64,000 nucleotides of DNA from Hydrogenophaga sp. (GTDB lineage: Bacteria > Pseudomonadota > Gammaproteobacteria > Burkholderiales > Burkholderiaceae_C), in contig JACVCO010000012.1 of assembly GCA_016741995.1 (NCBI GenBank), positions 1-64,000 on the forward strand, written 5' to 3'. Of this stretch, positions 48,157-59,489 are shown piece by piece (within the stretch, counting starts at the first letter, position 1; each line of letters starts with the position of its first letter). The translations under genes were made by a program, and so were the position numbers. The notes beneath the pieces were generated by a model. It was given only the letters and a program-made list of their open reading frames with translations. It had not been told where the DNA came from and made no database searches.

Positions 48157-49706
48157 GTGCGGCCGGCTGGCTGCGCGCGGGCCTGGCCTTCTTCGTTCTC
48201 AACACCCTGCTCACGTTCGAGAACCGCTGGCCGGGCCTGGGTGTGCGGTTCATGCCGCGGCTTTCGTTCGAGCTCTGTCTGGGCGTGGCCCTGCTCGCGG
48301 GCTGGGTGGCGTGGCGCGGCGTGCTGTCGGCGCGCGCCGCCACCGCCCTGGCCGCGGGCTTCGTGGCCCTGGTGGCCGTGCGCTACGCCGACGTGACCGC
48401 CCCCGCGGTGATGGGGCGGCCCGTGAACGCCTACTGGGACGGCCGCCACGCGGTCGAGCTGATCCAGGTGGTGGGGCAATCCTGGTCGTGGTGGTATGTG
48501 GCGGGCGCTGCGGCGGCACTGCTGCTGGGCATGGTCTTGCTGCTGCTGGTGGCGCGCCGGGCCATCGCCACGCTGGCCAGCGCCCTGGCCTGGCCCGCGC
48601 TGCGGCGCGGCAGCGTGCTGGCCGCGGGCGCCCTGGCGCTGTGCTTCGCGGCCTACGTGCCCGATCGGCGCGACACGCGCTGGTTCTTCTCGTTGCCGCT
48701 CACGCCCACGGTGCTGCACCAGGGCCTGCTGCTGTCGCAAGCGATGTGGCCCGAGCAAGCGGACGCCGCACTCGGCCCGGGCCCGGCCTTCGACACCGAC
48801 CTGCACGCCCTGCACACACCGCAAGGCCCGGCCGACGTGGTGCTGCTGTTCGCCGAGTCCTACGGCGCCGTCACGCTCGACGAACCCGCGCTGTCGGCCG
48901 CGCTCGCGCCCGCGCGCGACCGGCTGCAGGCCGCCATCGAGGCCAGCGGGCGCCAGGTGGTGTCGGCCCGCGTGCGCGCGGCCACCTTCGGCGGCGCGTC
49001 GTGGCTGTCGCACGCCAGCCTGCTCTCGGGCGTCGCGACCACCGACCCGATCCGCCACGACCTGCTGCTCACCAGCGACAAACCCACCCTGGTGCAGCAC
49101 TTCGCCCGCCACGGCTACCGCACCGTGGGCTGGATGCCGGGCATCAAGCGCCCCTGGCCCGAGGGCGCGTTCTACGGCTTCGAGCGCTTCGCCGACGACG
49201 CCCGCCTGGGCTACAGCGGCCCCGATGTCGGCTACTGGCGCATCCCCGACCATGCGGCGATGGATCTGTTGCAGTCGCAGGAGCTGGCCGCCCCACCCGC
49301 GACATCCGCCACGCGCCGGCCGGTGTTCGCCGTGTTCCCTACCGTGAGCACGCACGCGCCTTTTCATCCGCTGCCCGCGTTGCCAGGCGAGCCGGCCGGC
49401 AGCGGCTACACCGACAGCCTGCGCTACCAGTTCCACTGGCTGGCGCGCTACCTGGAGGGCACGGCCTCGAAGCGCCTGGTGCTGATCGTGGTGGGCGACC
49501 ACCAGCCGCCCGGCGGGCTCGCGGGCCGTGATGCGCCCTGGGATGTGCCGGTGCACGTGATCGCCAACGACCCGGCGCTGTTGCACCGCTTCCAGGCCCA
49601 GGGCTTCACGCCCGGCCTTCGGCCCGAGGGGCCGGCGCTGGGCGCCATGCACGAACTCACGCGGGTGTTGCTGCTGGCGTTCGACGGCCGCGCCGAGCCG
49701 CACTGA
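48153..49706 (+). CDS. sulfatase/phosphoethanolamine-transferase-superfamily membrane protein
   Basis: A 517-residue protein with about five N-terminal helices (residues 5-185) and a periplasmic alkaline-phosphatase-superfamily domain (about 220-510), like LtaS/EptA/OpgE-type phosphoglycerol or phosphoethanolamine transferases. Visible: DVVLLFAESYGAVTLDE (first metal acid), FGGASWLSHASLLSGV (position of the usual Thr/Ser nucleophile), YRTVGWMPGIKR, FPTVSTHAPFHPLP and IVVGDHQPPGG (metal Asp-His). GTG 48153 overlaps the YceI stop. It probably adds a head group to a lipid or glycan; substrate unknown. It ends 3 bases before the convergent FkbM gene. Confidence 0.85.
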   Translation: MSAAGWLRAGLAFFVLNTLLTFENRWPGLGVRFMPRLSFELCLGVALLAGWVAWRGVLSARAATALAAGFVALVAVRYADVTAPAVMGRPVNAYWDGRHAVELIQVVGQSWSWWYVAGAAAALLLGMVLLLLVARRAIATLASALAWPALRRGSVLAAGALALCFAAYVPDRRDTRWFFSLPLTPTVLHQGLLLSQAMWPEQADAALGPGPAFDTDLHALHTPQGPADVVLLFAESYGAVTLDEPALSAALAPARDRLQAAIEASGRQVVSARVRAATFGGASWLSHASLLSGVATTDPIRHDLLLTSDKPTLVQHFARHGYRTVGWMPGIKRPWPEGAFYGFERFADDARLGYSGPDVGYWRIPDHAAMDLLQSQELAAPPATSATRRPVFAVFPTVSTHAPFHPLPALPGEPAGSGYTDSLRYQFHWLARYLEGTASKRLVLIVVGDHQPPGGLAGRDAPWDVPVHVIANDPALLHRFQAQGFTPGLRPEGPALGAMHELTRVLLLAFDGRAEPH

Positions 49707-49709
49707 CAC

Positions 49710-50462
49710 TCAGTTCACCAACCACGCGTGCACGTCGCCGGAAGGCGCATCGGGCGGCAAGGCCTGCAGCCAGGCGCGCATGGCCTCGGCGGATTCGCCC
49801 TCGGGCTGCAACAGGCGCAGCCGCTCGCCGAGCGAGACGGCGTAGCGGTAGCGCCCCGGCCCGGCGAGCTGTTCCAGGCGATCGATGCAAGCGAGCGCCA
49901 CGTCATGCACCGCGGGCACGAACTCGAAGGACAGTGCGGGCAGCGGCTGGCTCAGGCCCAGCAGCACCTCCCACTCGAAACCCTCGACATCGATCTTCAC
50001 GAAGTCGGGCCGGCCGTGCTCGGCAATCAAGGCGTCCAGCGTGGTGACGGTCACCAGTGGCCCCGGCTGCCACCGCACACCCTCGAAAGATGCCGAGGCA
50101 CCGGCGCGCTGCACGAAGTCGGCGGACAAGGTGGCGACGGTGGGGTTGCGCTTGCTGGCCAACAAGCGCACCTGCCCCGGCACGCGGCCCAGGGCCTGCT
50201 CGAGCACCCGCACCTGCGGATCGCGCGCGAATTCCCGCCGCAGCAAGCGAGCGAACGCAACCTGCGGCTCCACCGCGACCACGCGCGCGCCCAGCGCCCG
50301 GAACGCCGCCACACGGTTGCCCGCGTGCGCGCCCACGTCGAAGGCCATCCCACCGGCCGGCACGAAGCGGCAGTAGAAGCGCCGCAGTTGCGCGCCACGC
50401 CAGGGGATGGCGCGATAGATCAGCAGCGAGCGCCAAAGGCCAAGGGTGGCGGGCCAGTCCAT
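49710..50462 (-). CDS. FkbM family methyltransferase
   Basis: A 250-residue SAM-dependent methyltransferase. Motif I is in MAFDVGAHAGNRVAAFRALG, with the acidic loop VVAVEPQVAF; the FkbM hallmark FVKIDVEGFEWEVLLGL and TLDALIAEHGRPD follow. FkbM enzymes usually O-methylate sugars or polyketides. ATG 50462 (MDWPATLG) gives the family length; longer readings upstream have no similarity. Three bases separate its stop from the sulfatase-like gene. It could modify the same glycolipid product, but it is transcribed apart from it. Confidence 0.85.
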   Translation of the reverse strand: MDWPATLGLWRSLLIYRAIPWRGAQLRRFYCRFVPAGGMAFDVGAHAGNRVAAFRALGARVVAVEPQVAFARLLRREFARDPQVRVLEQALGRVPGQVRLLASKRNPTVATLSADFVQRAGASASFEGVRWQPGPLVTVTTLDALIAEHGRPDFVKIDVEGFEWEVLLGLSQPLPALSFEFVPAVHDVALACIDRLEQLAGPGRYRYAVSLGERLRLLQPEGESAEAMRAWLQALPPDAPSGDVHAWLVN

Positions 50463-50624
50463 GGGTGGGTCTCCATCACGTGCACTGTATCGGCGGACGC
50501 GATTGACCCCACGAAAACCCGTGGCGAGAATGCTGCCGGGATGAGGAGAGGCACTGCCGGCAGCGCATCCGCTGCCGGGGCGGCCAGGTCTGCGACCACG
50601 CGGGTCCCGCACTGGGAGGGTCAG

Positions 50625-53072
50625 ATGTGTCCTGTGGATGAACCCAAAGCCCGTCGCTTCGGGTGGTGCAGGGTCTGGGCGCTGTTGCTGGCTGGTTGGC
50701 TGCTCAGCGGTTGCGAGCTCGAAGGCTTTCGCCTGCCGGCGGGCTTCCCGGTGAGCGACGGCGGCGCGGTCGAGCCGATCAACGACCGCACCACCTTTTT
50801 GTACGAAGACGGCCCGCTTCAGTTGTTCAGCCGCTTCGTGCGCGTCGCGCCACGGCGCTACGCCTGGGAGATGCTCACGGGTGACGACGCTGAGCGCATG
50901 TGGACCGTGACCGATGCCTTCTTCGTGCCGGCCGAATCGGGTTGGTACCGGCTGCATTGGCGCGATCTCTCCAACGGCCTCCAGGGCATGGAGCTGGTCC
51001 GCTTCGATGCGGGTCGGATGCTGGTGGCCGAGGCCCGCAACGCCCCGGGGGTGGCGGGCGCGGCGAACGCGGCCGGGGTGTCGGTACGCAAACTGCGGGA
51101 CACAGCCAGCCTGGAAGGGGTCGACCCCGCCCGGTTAGACCGTTTCGCTCGCGAGCTAAGCCGTGCGCCCCTGGCGGCCAAGCCGCACCGGCGCGTCCCG
51201 TCCATGCCGGCGGTTGCACGCGACAAGGCCATGGCCAATGCTGTCCAACACGTCTCGGCCATCGACCAGCCTCTGGTTCGCGACGCGGCGCTGACCCAGC
51301 GCATGCTGGCCTACTTCCGCCTCCTGCACGACGAAGGTGCCGGCCTCGGCAGCTATGGCTACGGACGTTTCGCCACCAACGGCTGGGGCATGGATGCAGA
51401 CCCCGCCCTGGCTCGCCGCCTGGCCCAGGCCGCTGTGGACCGGGGGGTTTCGCGGGGACACACTTCCCTGGGGGTGATGGCGTATCAGGGTGCTGGCGAG
51501 CCCGCCGATCCGGCCAAGGCCCTGCGCCACTTGAACATCGGTGCCGAAGCAGGCGATGCACGCGCATTCCATGTGCTTGGGTTGATGTACATGAACGGCG
51601 TGGGCGTGGCCAAGGACCCAGCGCGCGCCGTGCAATGGTTCAACCAGGCGGCCGAGCAAGGCCTCACCGCGTCTCGCGTGGCCTTGGCTGACCAGTTGAT
51701 CCTGGGCGAACACCTGCCGAAAGACGATGCGCGGGCCGTGGCGCTGCTCGACCAGGCCGTTGCGGCAACGTCCCCCATGGCCTACCAGTCGCGTGCATGG
51801 CTCCATGAGCAAGGACGGGGCGGCCCGGCAAACCCCAAGGAAGCGGTGCGCCTGTATGCGCTGGCAGCGCAGGACGGTATGTTGTTCGCGCAGTGGCGCC
51901 TGGGGGAGCTCCTGCTGGCGGGATCGGGCGTGGCGGCAGACCGGGCTGCTGGCCTGCGCTGGCTCGAAAGCGCTGCGGCCGGTGGTCAAGCACAGGCAAC
52001 CGAGCGGCTGGCCCAGTTGCGCCAGGGCGGCACGCCAGCCGTGCCCGCCCCGCAAGCCAGCGGCACGGACCCCAGCCTCGCCGCCATGGATCGCTTCATC
52101 GAAGAGGAGCGCAAAAGGCTCCTGGAGCGCGAGCGCCAGGCCAAAGCCAACATCGCGCGCATCGACGACGAGTTGGAACAACAGTACGCGGACCGGGACA
52201 AGCTGGTGCGCCGTTTGCGCGAATCCCTCGCACCCGAGATCCAGCGCCTGGACAGGTTGCGCGGCTCCGGCGCTGAATTCCAGCGCCAGGTGACCAACCT
52301 GGACAACCTGCTCAACGATCAGCCCACCCCTGCCCAGCGGCGCGACATCAACGATTTGCGAACCCGGACCCTCGCCTCGATCAGCGAAGTCAATCGCCTG
52401 GTGGCGCAAGGCGTCGGCGAACACCCGCACGCACTGGCCTGGCGGCTGCCCAACGGGCAACTGGTGCTGCCGCGCCCCGATGGGCGCCTGGTCGTCGCGG
52501 GCAAGGATGTGCCGGCCCAGCGTGTCGATACAGCCACCCTGCCCCGTCCCGGTGATCACTTCATCGAAGACCGGCACCGGATGGCCATGGTCAACTACGA
52601 AGACTCCTGGACCGGCGTCACAAGTCGCAACGCGCGCATCGCGGCCCTGGGGCGCACGCTCGACGAGCTGGTCGGCGGATCACACAGTTGCCAGACGCGC
52701 GTGATGGCGTCGATCACCACCACCAACACCGGGCCGCTGTCGGGCCCGTCCGTCACGGTGGACATCAACAAGGTGATGCGGCTACGCGAACGCATGTCCT
52801 ACGGGCAAGGGCAAACGCTCGAGGACAAGGAAGAGTTTGTGCCGCTGGCTCGCGTCGACAGGCTCGAGCCCCGGGCGGCCTCGGCCGACCGCAGCTGTCA
52901 CGCCATCCTGCTGCATTGCACCCAGGAGCGACGCGCCTGCGTCGCCAGGAACCAGTACCGGGCAGACGGCGGTATTGGCGAGATCCTGATGCTGCGCTTC
53001 GCCGACGAGTCGCGCGCCCAACGCGCCTTGCCGGTGCTGCGCGAGCTGCTGGAACTGGCCCGGCGACCCTGA
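50625..53072 (+). CDS. large Sel1-repeat lipoprotein with coiled coil and unknown C-terminal domain
   Basis: An 815-residue lipoprotein (lipobox LLSGC, Cys about 30). The N-terminal 250 residues have no recognised fold. Residues about 262-455 contain about five Sel1-like repeats (SLGVMAYQGAGEPADPAKAL, HVLGLMYMNGVGVAKDPARA, WRLGELLLAGSGVAADRAAG). Residues 484-547 form a charged coiled coil (FIEEERKRLLERERQAKANI, DDELEQQYADRDKLVRRLRE). The last 250 residues contain paired Cys (SHSCQTR, RSCHAILLHCTQERRAC) likely in disulfides and no family I know. GGGAGGG precedes the ATG closely. Probably a surface or periplasmic scaffold. Confidence 0.75.
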   Translation: MCPVDEPKARRFGWCRVWALLLAGWLLSGCELEGFRLPAGFPVSDGGAVEPINDRTTFLYEDGPLQLFSRFVRVAPRRYAWEMLTGDDAERMWTVTDAFFVPAESGWYRLHWRDLSNGLQGMELVRFDAGRMLVAEARNAPGVAGAANAAGVSVRKLRDTASLEGVDPARLDRFARELSRAPLAAKPHRRVPSMPAVARDKAMANAVQHVSAIDQPLVRDAALTQRMLAYFRLLHDEGAGLGSYGYGRFATNGWGMDADPALARRLAQAAVDRGVSRGHTSLGVMAYQGAGEPADPAKALRHLNIGAEAGDARAFHVLGLMYMNGVGVAKDPARAVQWFNQAAEQGLTASRVALADQLILGEHLPKDDARAVALLDQAVAATSPMAYQSRAWLHEQGRGGPANPKEAVRLYALAAQDGMLFAQWRLGELLLAGSGVAADRAAGLRWLESAAAGGQAQATERLAQLRQGGTPAVPAPQASGTDPSLAAMDRFIEEERKRLLERERQAKANIARIDDELEQQYADRDKLVRRLRESLAPEIQRLDRLRGSGAEFQRQVTNLDNLLNDQPTPAQRRDINDLRTRTLASISEVNRLVAQGVGEHPHALAWRLPNGQLVLPRPDGRLVVAGKDVPAQRVDTATLPRPGDHFIEDRHRMAMVNYEDSWTGVTSRNARIAALGRTLDELVGGSHSCQTRVMASITTTNTGPLSGPSVTVDINKVMRLRERMSYGQGQTLEDKEEFVPLARVDRLEPRAASADRSCHAILLHCTQERRACVARNQYRADGGIGEILMLRFADESRAQRALPVLRELLELARRP

Positions 53073-53102
53073 GTCGGGCTCAGTTGCGGGCTGTGTGTCG
53101 CC

Positions 53103-54719
53103 CTATTCCCACTCGATCGTCGCTGGCGGCTTGCTGCTCACGTCGTAGGTCACGCGGTTGATGCCGCGCACTTCGTTGATGATGCGGCCCGACACGCGCT
53201 TGAGCAGGCTGTAGGGCAGCTCGGCCCAGTCGGCGGTCATGAAGTCGCTGGTCTGCACGGCGCGCAGGGCGACCACGTAGTCGTAGGTGCGGCCGTCGCC
53301 CATCACGCCCACGCTCTTCACGGGCAGGAACACGGTGAAGGCCTGGCTGGTCAGGTCGTACCAGCTTTTGCCGCTGTTCGGCTCGATCGTGGAGCGCAGT
53401 TCCTCGATGAAGATCGCGTCGGCCCGGCGCAGCAGGTCGGCGTAGTCTTTTTTCACCTCGCCCAGGATGCGCACGCCCAGGCCCGGGCCCGGGAAGGGGT
53501 GGCGGTAGACCATGTCGTGCGGCAGGCCCAGGGCCACGCCCAGTTCGCGAACCTCGTCCTTGAACAGGTCGCGCAGCGGCTCCAGCAGTTTCAGGCCCAG
53601 TTGCTCGGGCAGGCCACCCACGTTGTGGTGGCTCTTGATGGTGACGGCCTTCTTGCTCTTGGCGCCGCCAGACTCAATCACGTCGGGGTAAATTGTTCCT
53701 TGTGCCAACCACTTGGCACCTTTTGTTGAAGCACCACTTGAAGTGAGTTTGGCTGCCTCGGCCTTGAAAACCTCGACGAATTCGCGGCCGATGATCTTGC
53801 GTTTGGCCTCCGGGTCGCTCACCCCGGCCAGGTGGCCGAGGAACTGGTCGGCCGCGTCCACGCGGATGACCTTGGCGTGCAGCTTGCCCACGAACATGTC
53901 CATCACCATGTCGCCCTCGTTCAGGCGCAGCAGGCCGTGGTCCACGAACACGCAGGTGAGCTGGTCGCCGATGGCGCGGTGGATCAGCGCAGCGGCCACC
54001 GACGAATCCACGCCGCCCGACAGGCCCAGGATCACCTCCTCGTCGCCCACCTGTTCCCGGATCTTCTCGACCGCCTCGGCGATGTGGTCGCGCATCACCC
54101 AGTCGGGGCTGGTGCCGCAGATCTGCAGCACGAAGCGCTCGAGCAGCGCCCGGCCCTGCACGGTGTGCGTGACCTCGGGGTGGAACTGCACGGCGTAGAA
54201 GCGGCGCGCCTCGTCGGCCATGCCGGCGATGGGGCAGCTGTCGGTGCTGGCCATGAGCTTGAAGCCCGGCGGCAGCTCGGTCACCTTGTCGCCGTGGCTC
54301 ATCCACACCTTGAGCATGCCGTGGCCTTCCGGGGTGTGGAAGTCGGCGATGTCTTTCAGCAGCGCGGTGTGACCGCGGGCGCGCACCTCGGCGTAACCGA
54401 ACTCGCGCGTGTGCGAGCCCTCGACCTTGCCGCCCAGTTGCTGCGCCATGGTCTGCATGCCGTAGCAGATGCCCAGCACCGGGATGCCCAGTTCGTAGAC
54501 CGCGTCGGGCGCCTTGTCGTCCACCTCGTACACGCTGGCGTGGCTGCCCGAGAGCACCACGCCCTTCAGGCGCCCATCGGCCGCAAACTCGCGCACCCAC
54601 TCGCTGCTCACGTCGCAGGGGTGCACCTCGCAGTACACGTGCGCTTCGCGGATGCGGCGCGCGATGAGCTGGGTGACCTGGGAGCCGAAATCGAGAATGA
54701 GGATCTTGTCGTGCTGCAT
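53103..54719 (-). CDS. guaA: GMP synthase (glutamine-hydrolysing)
   Basis: A 538-residue GuaA converting XMP, ATP and glutamine to GMP. The N-terminal class I glutamine amidotransferase has [17 protein letters not shown] (catalytic Cys) and [12 protein letters not shown]; the ATP-pyrophosphatase domain has [16 protein letters not shown]; the C-terminal dimer domain ends KPPATIEWE. Two short inserts relative to E. coli are seen, around [17 protein letters not shown] and [11 protein letters not shown]. The segment 53672-53755 uses A/T-ending codons unlike the rest of the gene and contains a small hairpin (53702-53719). It lies downstream of guaB after a terminator-like hairpin. Confidence 0.96.
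   Translation of the reverse strand: MQHDKILILDFGSQVTQLIARRIREAHVYCEVHPCDVSSEWVREFAADGRLKGVVLSGSHASVYEVDDKAPDAVYELGIPVLGICYGMQTMAQQLGGKVEGSHTREFGYAEVRARGHTALLKDIADFHTPEGHGMLKVWMSHGDKVTELPPGFKLMASTDSCPIAGMADEARRFYAVQFHPEVTHTVQGRALLERFVLQICGTSPDWVMRDHIAEAVEKIREQVGDEEVILGLSGGVDSSVAAALIHRAIGDQLTCVFVDHGLLRLNEGDMVMDMFVGKLHAKVIRVDAADQFLGHLAGVSDPEAKRKIIGREFVEVFKAEAAKLTSSGASTKGAKWLAQGTIYPDVIESGGAKSKKAVTIKSHHNVGGLPEQLGLKLLEPLRDLFKDEVRELGVALGLPHDMVYRHPFPGPGLGVRILGEVKKDYADLLRRADAIFIEELRSTIEPNSGKSWYDLTSQAFTVFLPVKSVGVMGDGRTYDYVVALRAVQTSDFMTADWAELPYSLLKRVSGRIINEVRGINRVTYDVSSKPPATIEWE
53702..53719. other. inverted repeat in AT-rich codon patch of guaA
   Basis: GTGCCAA, CCAC, TTGGCAC: a 7-bp perfect stem with 4-base loop, inside a stretch of about 28 guaA codons (53672-53755) that use A- or T-ending codons rare elsewhere in the window. 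On the plus strand it is followed by CTTTT. Confidence 0.6.
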
Positions 54720-54745
54720 GGTGGTCTGCGGGGCGGTCTGGAATG

Positions 54746-54770
54746 AAAAAGGCCGTCGCGGGGACGGCCT
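54746..54770 (-). terminator. intrinsic terminator or attenuator between guaB and guaA
   Basis: On the minus strand AGGCCGTC pairs with GACGGCCT across a 5-base loop and is followed by TTTTT. It starts 16 bases after the guaB stop and lies 27 bases before the guaA start, so guaA expression depends on read-through or an internal promoter. Confidence 0.8.
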
Positions 54771-54785
54771 GCGGGGCGGCGGCGC

Positions 54786-57290
<2,505 letters not shown>

Positions 57291-57294
<4 letters not shown>

Positions 57295-57737
57295 GCCACC
57301 CCGTACACCTGGTCGGCGCGCTTCACAAAGGCATCGACCAGATTGCCCGCGATGCGGTCGAACACCGGCCCCACCACAGCAGCCAGCGCGGCGCTGGCAA
57401 AGCCGTAGCGCAGCGTGAACTCCACCTTGCAGGCGCGCTGGCTGCCATCACCCAAGGGCGTGAAGGTCCAGTGGCCATCGAGTTGCGAGAACGGGCCGTC
57501 CACCAGCTCCATGAAGACCTCGCGGTCCGCCACGTGCCGGTTGCGCGTGGTGAAGCTCTGCTGCAGGCCGCCGATGGCCATGCCCACGCGCGCCACCATG
57601 CCGTGCTCGGACTGCTCGAGCACATCGCCCCGATCGCACCAGGGCAGGAACTGCGGGTAGTGCTGCACATCGGTCACCAGCGCGAACATCTCGTGCGCGC
57701 TGTGCCAGAGCAGCACCGACTTGTGAATCGTTTTCAT
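57291..57737 (-). CDS. ratA: RatA-type START/polyketide-cyclase-fold protein
   Basis: A 148-residue protein of the RatA/COQ10-like family: [38 protein letters not shown], and FGKA-like replacement VKRADQVYG at the end. In E. coli RatA is described as an inhibitor of 70S ribosome assembly; a ubiquinone-binding role is also proposed for relatives. ATG 57737 matches the family start MKTIHKSVL. It diverges from smpB (100-base gap with a TTGTAT-type -10 on the minus strand near the ATG). Confidence 0.9.
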
Positions 57738-57837
57738 ACAATCGCCGGTCCTCGCGCGCAGCCGCCGGGGCAAGTGCAAGGCCGCCGCGATTCTAGGTGG
57801 CCTTGAGCCAAGGCCTCGCGGCCCCATATCCAAGCCC

Positions 57838-58326
57838 ATGGCCACCTCGCAGAAATCCAAGCCCGGCACGGGCGACAGCCGCATCGCCGACAACAAGAAG
57901 GCGCTGTTCAACTACGCCATCGAAGAACGTTTCGAGGCGGGCATGGTGCTGCAAGGTTGGGAAGTGAAGGCCCTGCGCGAAGGCAAGGTGCAGCTCACCG
58001 ACGGCTATGTGGTCATCCGCGAAGGCGAACTCTTCCTCATCGGCTGCCAGATCAATCCCCTGCGCACCGCCAGCACCCACGTCTCGCCCGACTCGGTGCG
58101 CACCAAGAAACTGCTGCTGCACAAAGCGCAGATCAGCCGCCTGATCGGCAAGGTCGAGCAGAAAGGCTTCACCCTGGTGCCGCTGAACCTGCACTGGAAG
58201 AACAGCCACGTGAAGTGCGAGATTGCCCTGGCCAAGGGCAAGGGCGAGCACGACAAACGCGACACCATCAAGGACCGCGAAGGCAAGCGCGAGGTGGAGC
58301 GCGCGATGAAGAGCCGCCACCGCTGA
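57838..58326 (+). CDS. smpB: SsrA-binding protein SmpB
   Basis: A 162-residue RNA-binding protein that brings tmRNA to stalled ribosomes. [63 protein letters not shown] (in parts) and the basic C-terminal tail [18 protein letters not shown] are all typical. No ssrA gene was found nearby. ATG 57838 is the family start. Confidence 0.96.
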   Translation: MATSQKSKPGTGDSRIADNKKALFNYAIEERFEAGMVLQGWEVKALREGKVQLTDGYVVIREGELFLIGCQINPLRTASTHVSPDSVRTKKLLLHKAQISRLIGKVEQKGFTLVPLNLHWKNSHVKCEIALAKGKGEHDKRDTIKDREGKREVERAMKSRHR

Positions 58327-58371
58327 GGCGGGTGGGCGGGCTTTCGCGGACGCCTTGCCCGCGTTGGCGGA

Positions 58372-59466
58372 TCAGCCCAGATGCGCCAGCGGGTGCTCTT
58401 GCGCCGGCCAGGGCGGCTCGAAGAACGCGGCCACCTCGGCGGGCGTCACGTCTTCAATGCGCGCGGGTTTCCACTTCGGCGCGTGGTCCTTGTCCACCGC
58501 GAGCGCGCGGATGCCTTCGACGGTTTCGCTCTGCGCGCCGGGGCGCAGGTGAAAGCACTGGTGCACCAGGCCGCGCTCCATGCGCAGGTCATCGGCCAGG
58601 CCGAGCTTGCGGGCACGGCGGATCTGTTCCAGCACCACGTGCAGCATGAGCGGCGAGCGCTGGCGCAGCACCTTGGCGGTGGCTTGCGCCCAGTCGCTGT
58701 CGGTGCCTTCGAGGGTGGCCACGATCTCGCGCACCTTGGTCTGGGTGAAGATGCGATCGATCTCGGCCGCGGGCCACGGGGCTTTGGGTGCGGTGGTCTG
58801 CACATGGGTGGCCACCCAGCGCTGCACGGCCTCGCCGGTTTCAAACGGCGTGCTGATGAGCGTGTTCCACAAGCCGGCCAGTCGGCCCGATTCGATGAAG
58901 CCGTCGGCCAGGCCGGCGGCGATGGCGTCCTTGCCCTGCAGCATGTGGCCGGTGAGGGCCAGGTATTCGCCCAGGCGGCCGGTGCAGCGGCTCAGGAAGT
59001 AGCCGCCACCCACATCGGGGAACAGGCCGATGTTGGTCTCGGGCATGGCGAGCTTGCTGCGCTCGGTGACGACGCGCAGGCTTGCGCCCTGGCTGATGCC
59101 CATGCCCCCGCCCATGCAGATGCCGTCCATGAAGGCGATGTAGGGCTTGGGGTAGGTGTGGATGAGGTGGTTGAGCGCGTATTCCTCGGTGAAGAAGTCT
59201 TCGAGCTCGGGGTTGCCCGCCAGCGCGGCCTGGTGGAAGAAGCGGATGTCGCCACCGGCGCAGAAGGCACCGAAAGGGCCTTCCTTGCTGACGCCGCGAA
59301 TGGCCACGGCGAGCACGATCGGGTCGTCGCGCCAGGCCCGCAGCGTGGCGGTGAGCGTGCGGATCATCTCCAGCGACAGCGCGTTGAGCGCCTTCGGCCG
59401 ATTGAGGGTGATCAGGCCGACGCGACCCTGGATTTCGACGATGACGGTGGGCTCGGGCGACGACAT
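58372..59466 (-). CDS. enoyl-CoA hydratase/isomerase family protein (3-hydroxyisobutyryl-CoA hydrolase-like)
   Basis: A 364-residue crotonase-fold enzyme, about 100 residues longer than a simple hydratase and matching the HIBCH-type group. VGLITLNRPKALNALSLEMI, FGAFCAGGDIRFFHQAAL, FMDGICMGGGMGISQGASL (oxyanion region) and MPETNIGLFPDVGGGYFLSR (Glu and Asp of the HIBCH site) are seen. Such enzymes hydrolyse 3-hydroxyisobutyryl-CoA in valine breakdown, though some are hydratases. ATG 59466 has a GAGGAGA ribosome-binding site. It is 23 bases after the EamA gene in the same direction. Confidence 0.88.
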   Translation of the reverse strand: MSSPEPTVIVEIQGRVGLITLNRPKALNALSLEMIRTLTATLRAWRDDPIVLAVAIRGVSKEGPFGAFCAGGDIRFFHQAALAGNPELEDFFTEEYALNHLIHTYPKPYIAFMDGICMGGGMGISQGASLRVVTERSKLAMPETNIGLFPDVGGGYFLSRCTGRLGEYLALTGHMLQGKDAIAAGLADGFIESGRLAGLWNTLISTPFETGEAVQRWVATHVQTTAPKAPWPAAEIDRIFTQTKVREIVATLEGTDSDWAQATAKVLRQRSPLMLHVVLEQIRRARKLGLADDLRMERGLVHQCFHLRPGAQSETVEGIRALAVDKDHAPKWKPARIEDVTPAEVAAFFEPPWPAQEHPLAHLG

Positions 59467-59489
59467 GATCACTTCTCCTCGGGGAAAAC

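Noticed and set aside
53103-53130. Genomic-island attachment site at the guaA 3' end
   Set aside because: guaA 3' ends are known integration sites, but here no integrase or direct repeat is visible and the next gene is ordinary chromosome.
58326-58371. ssrA (tmRNA) gene next to smpB
   Set aside because: The gap is too short and has no tmRNA-like sequence.
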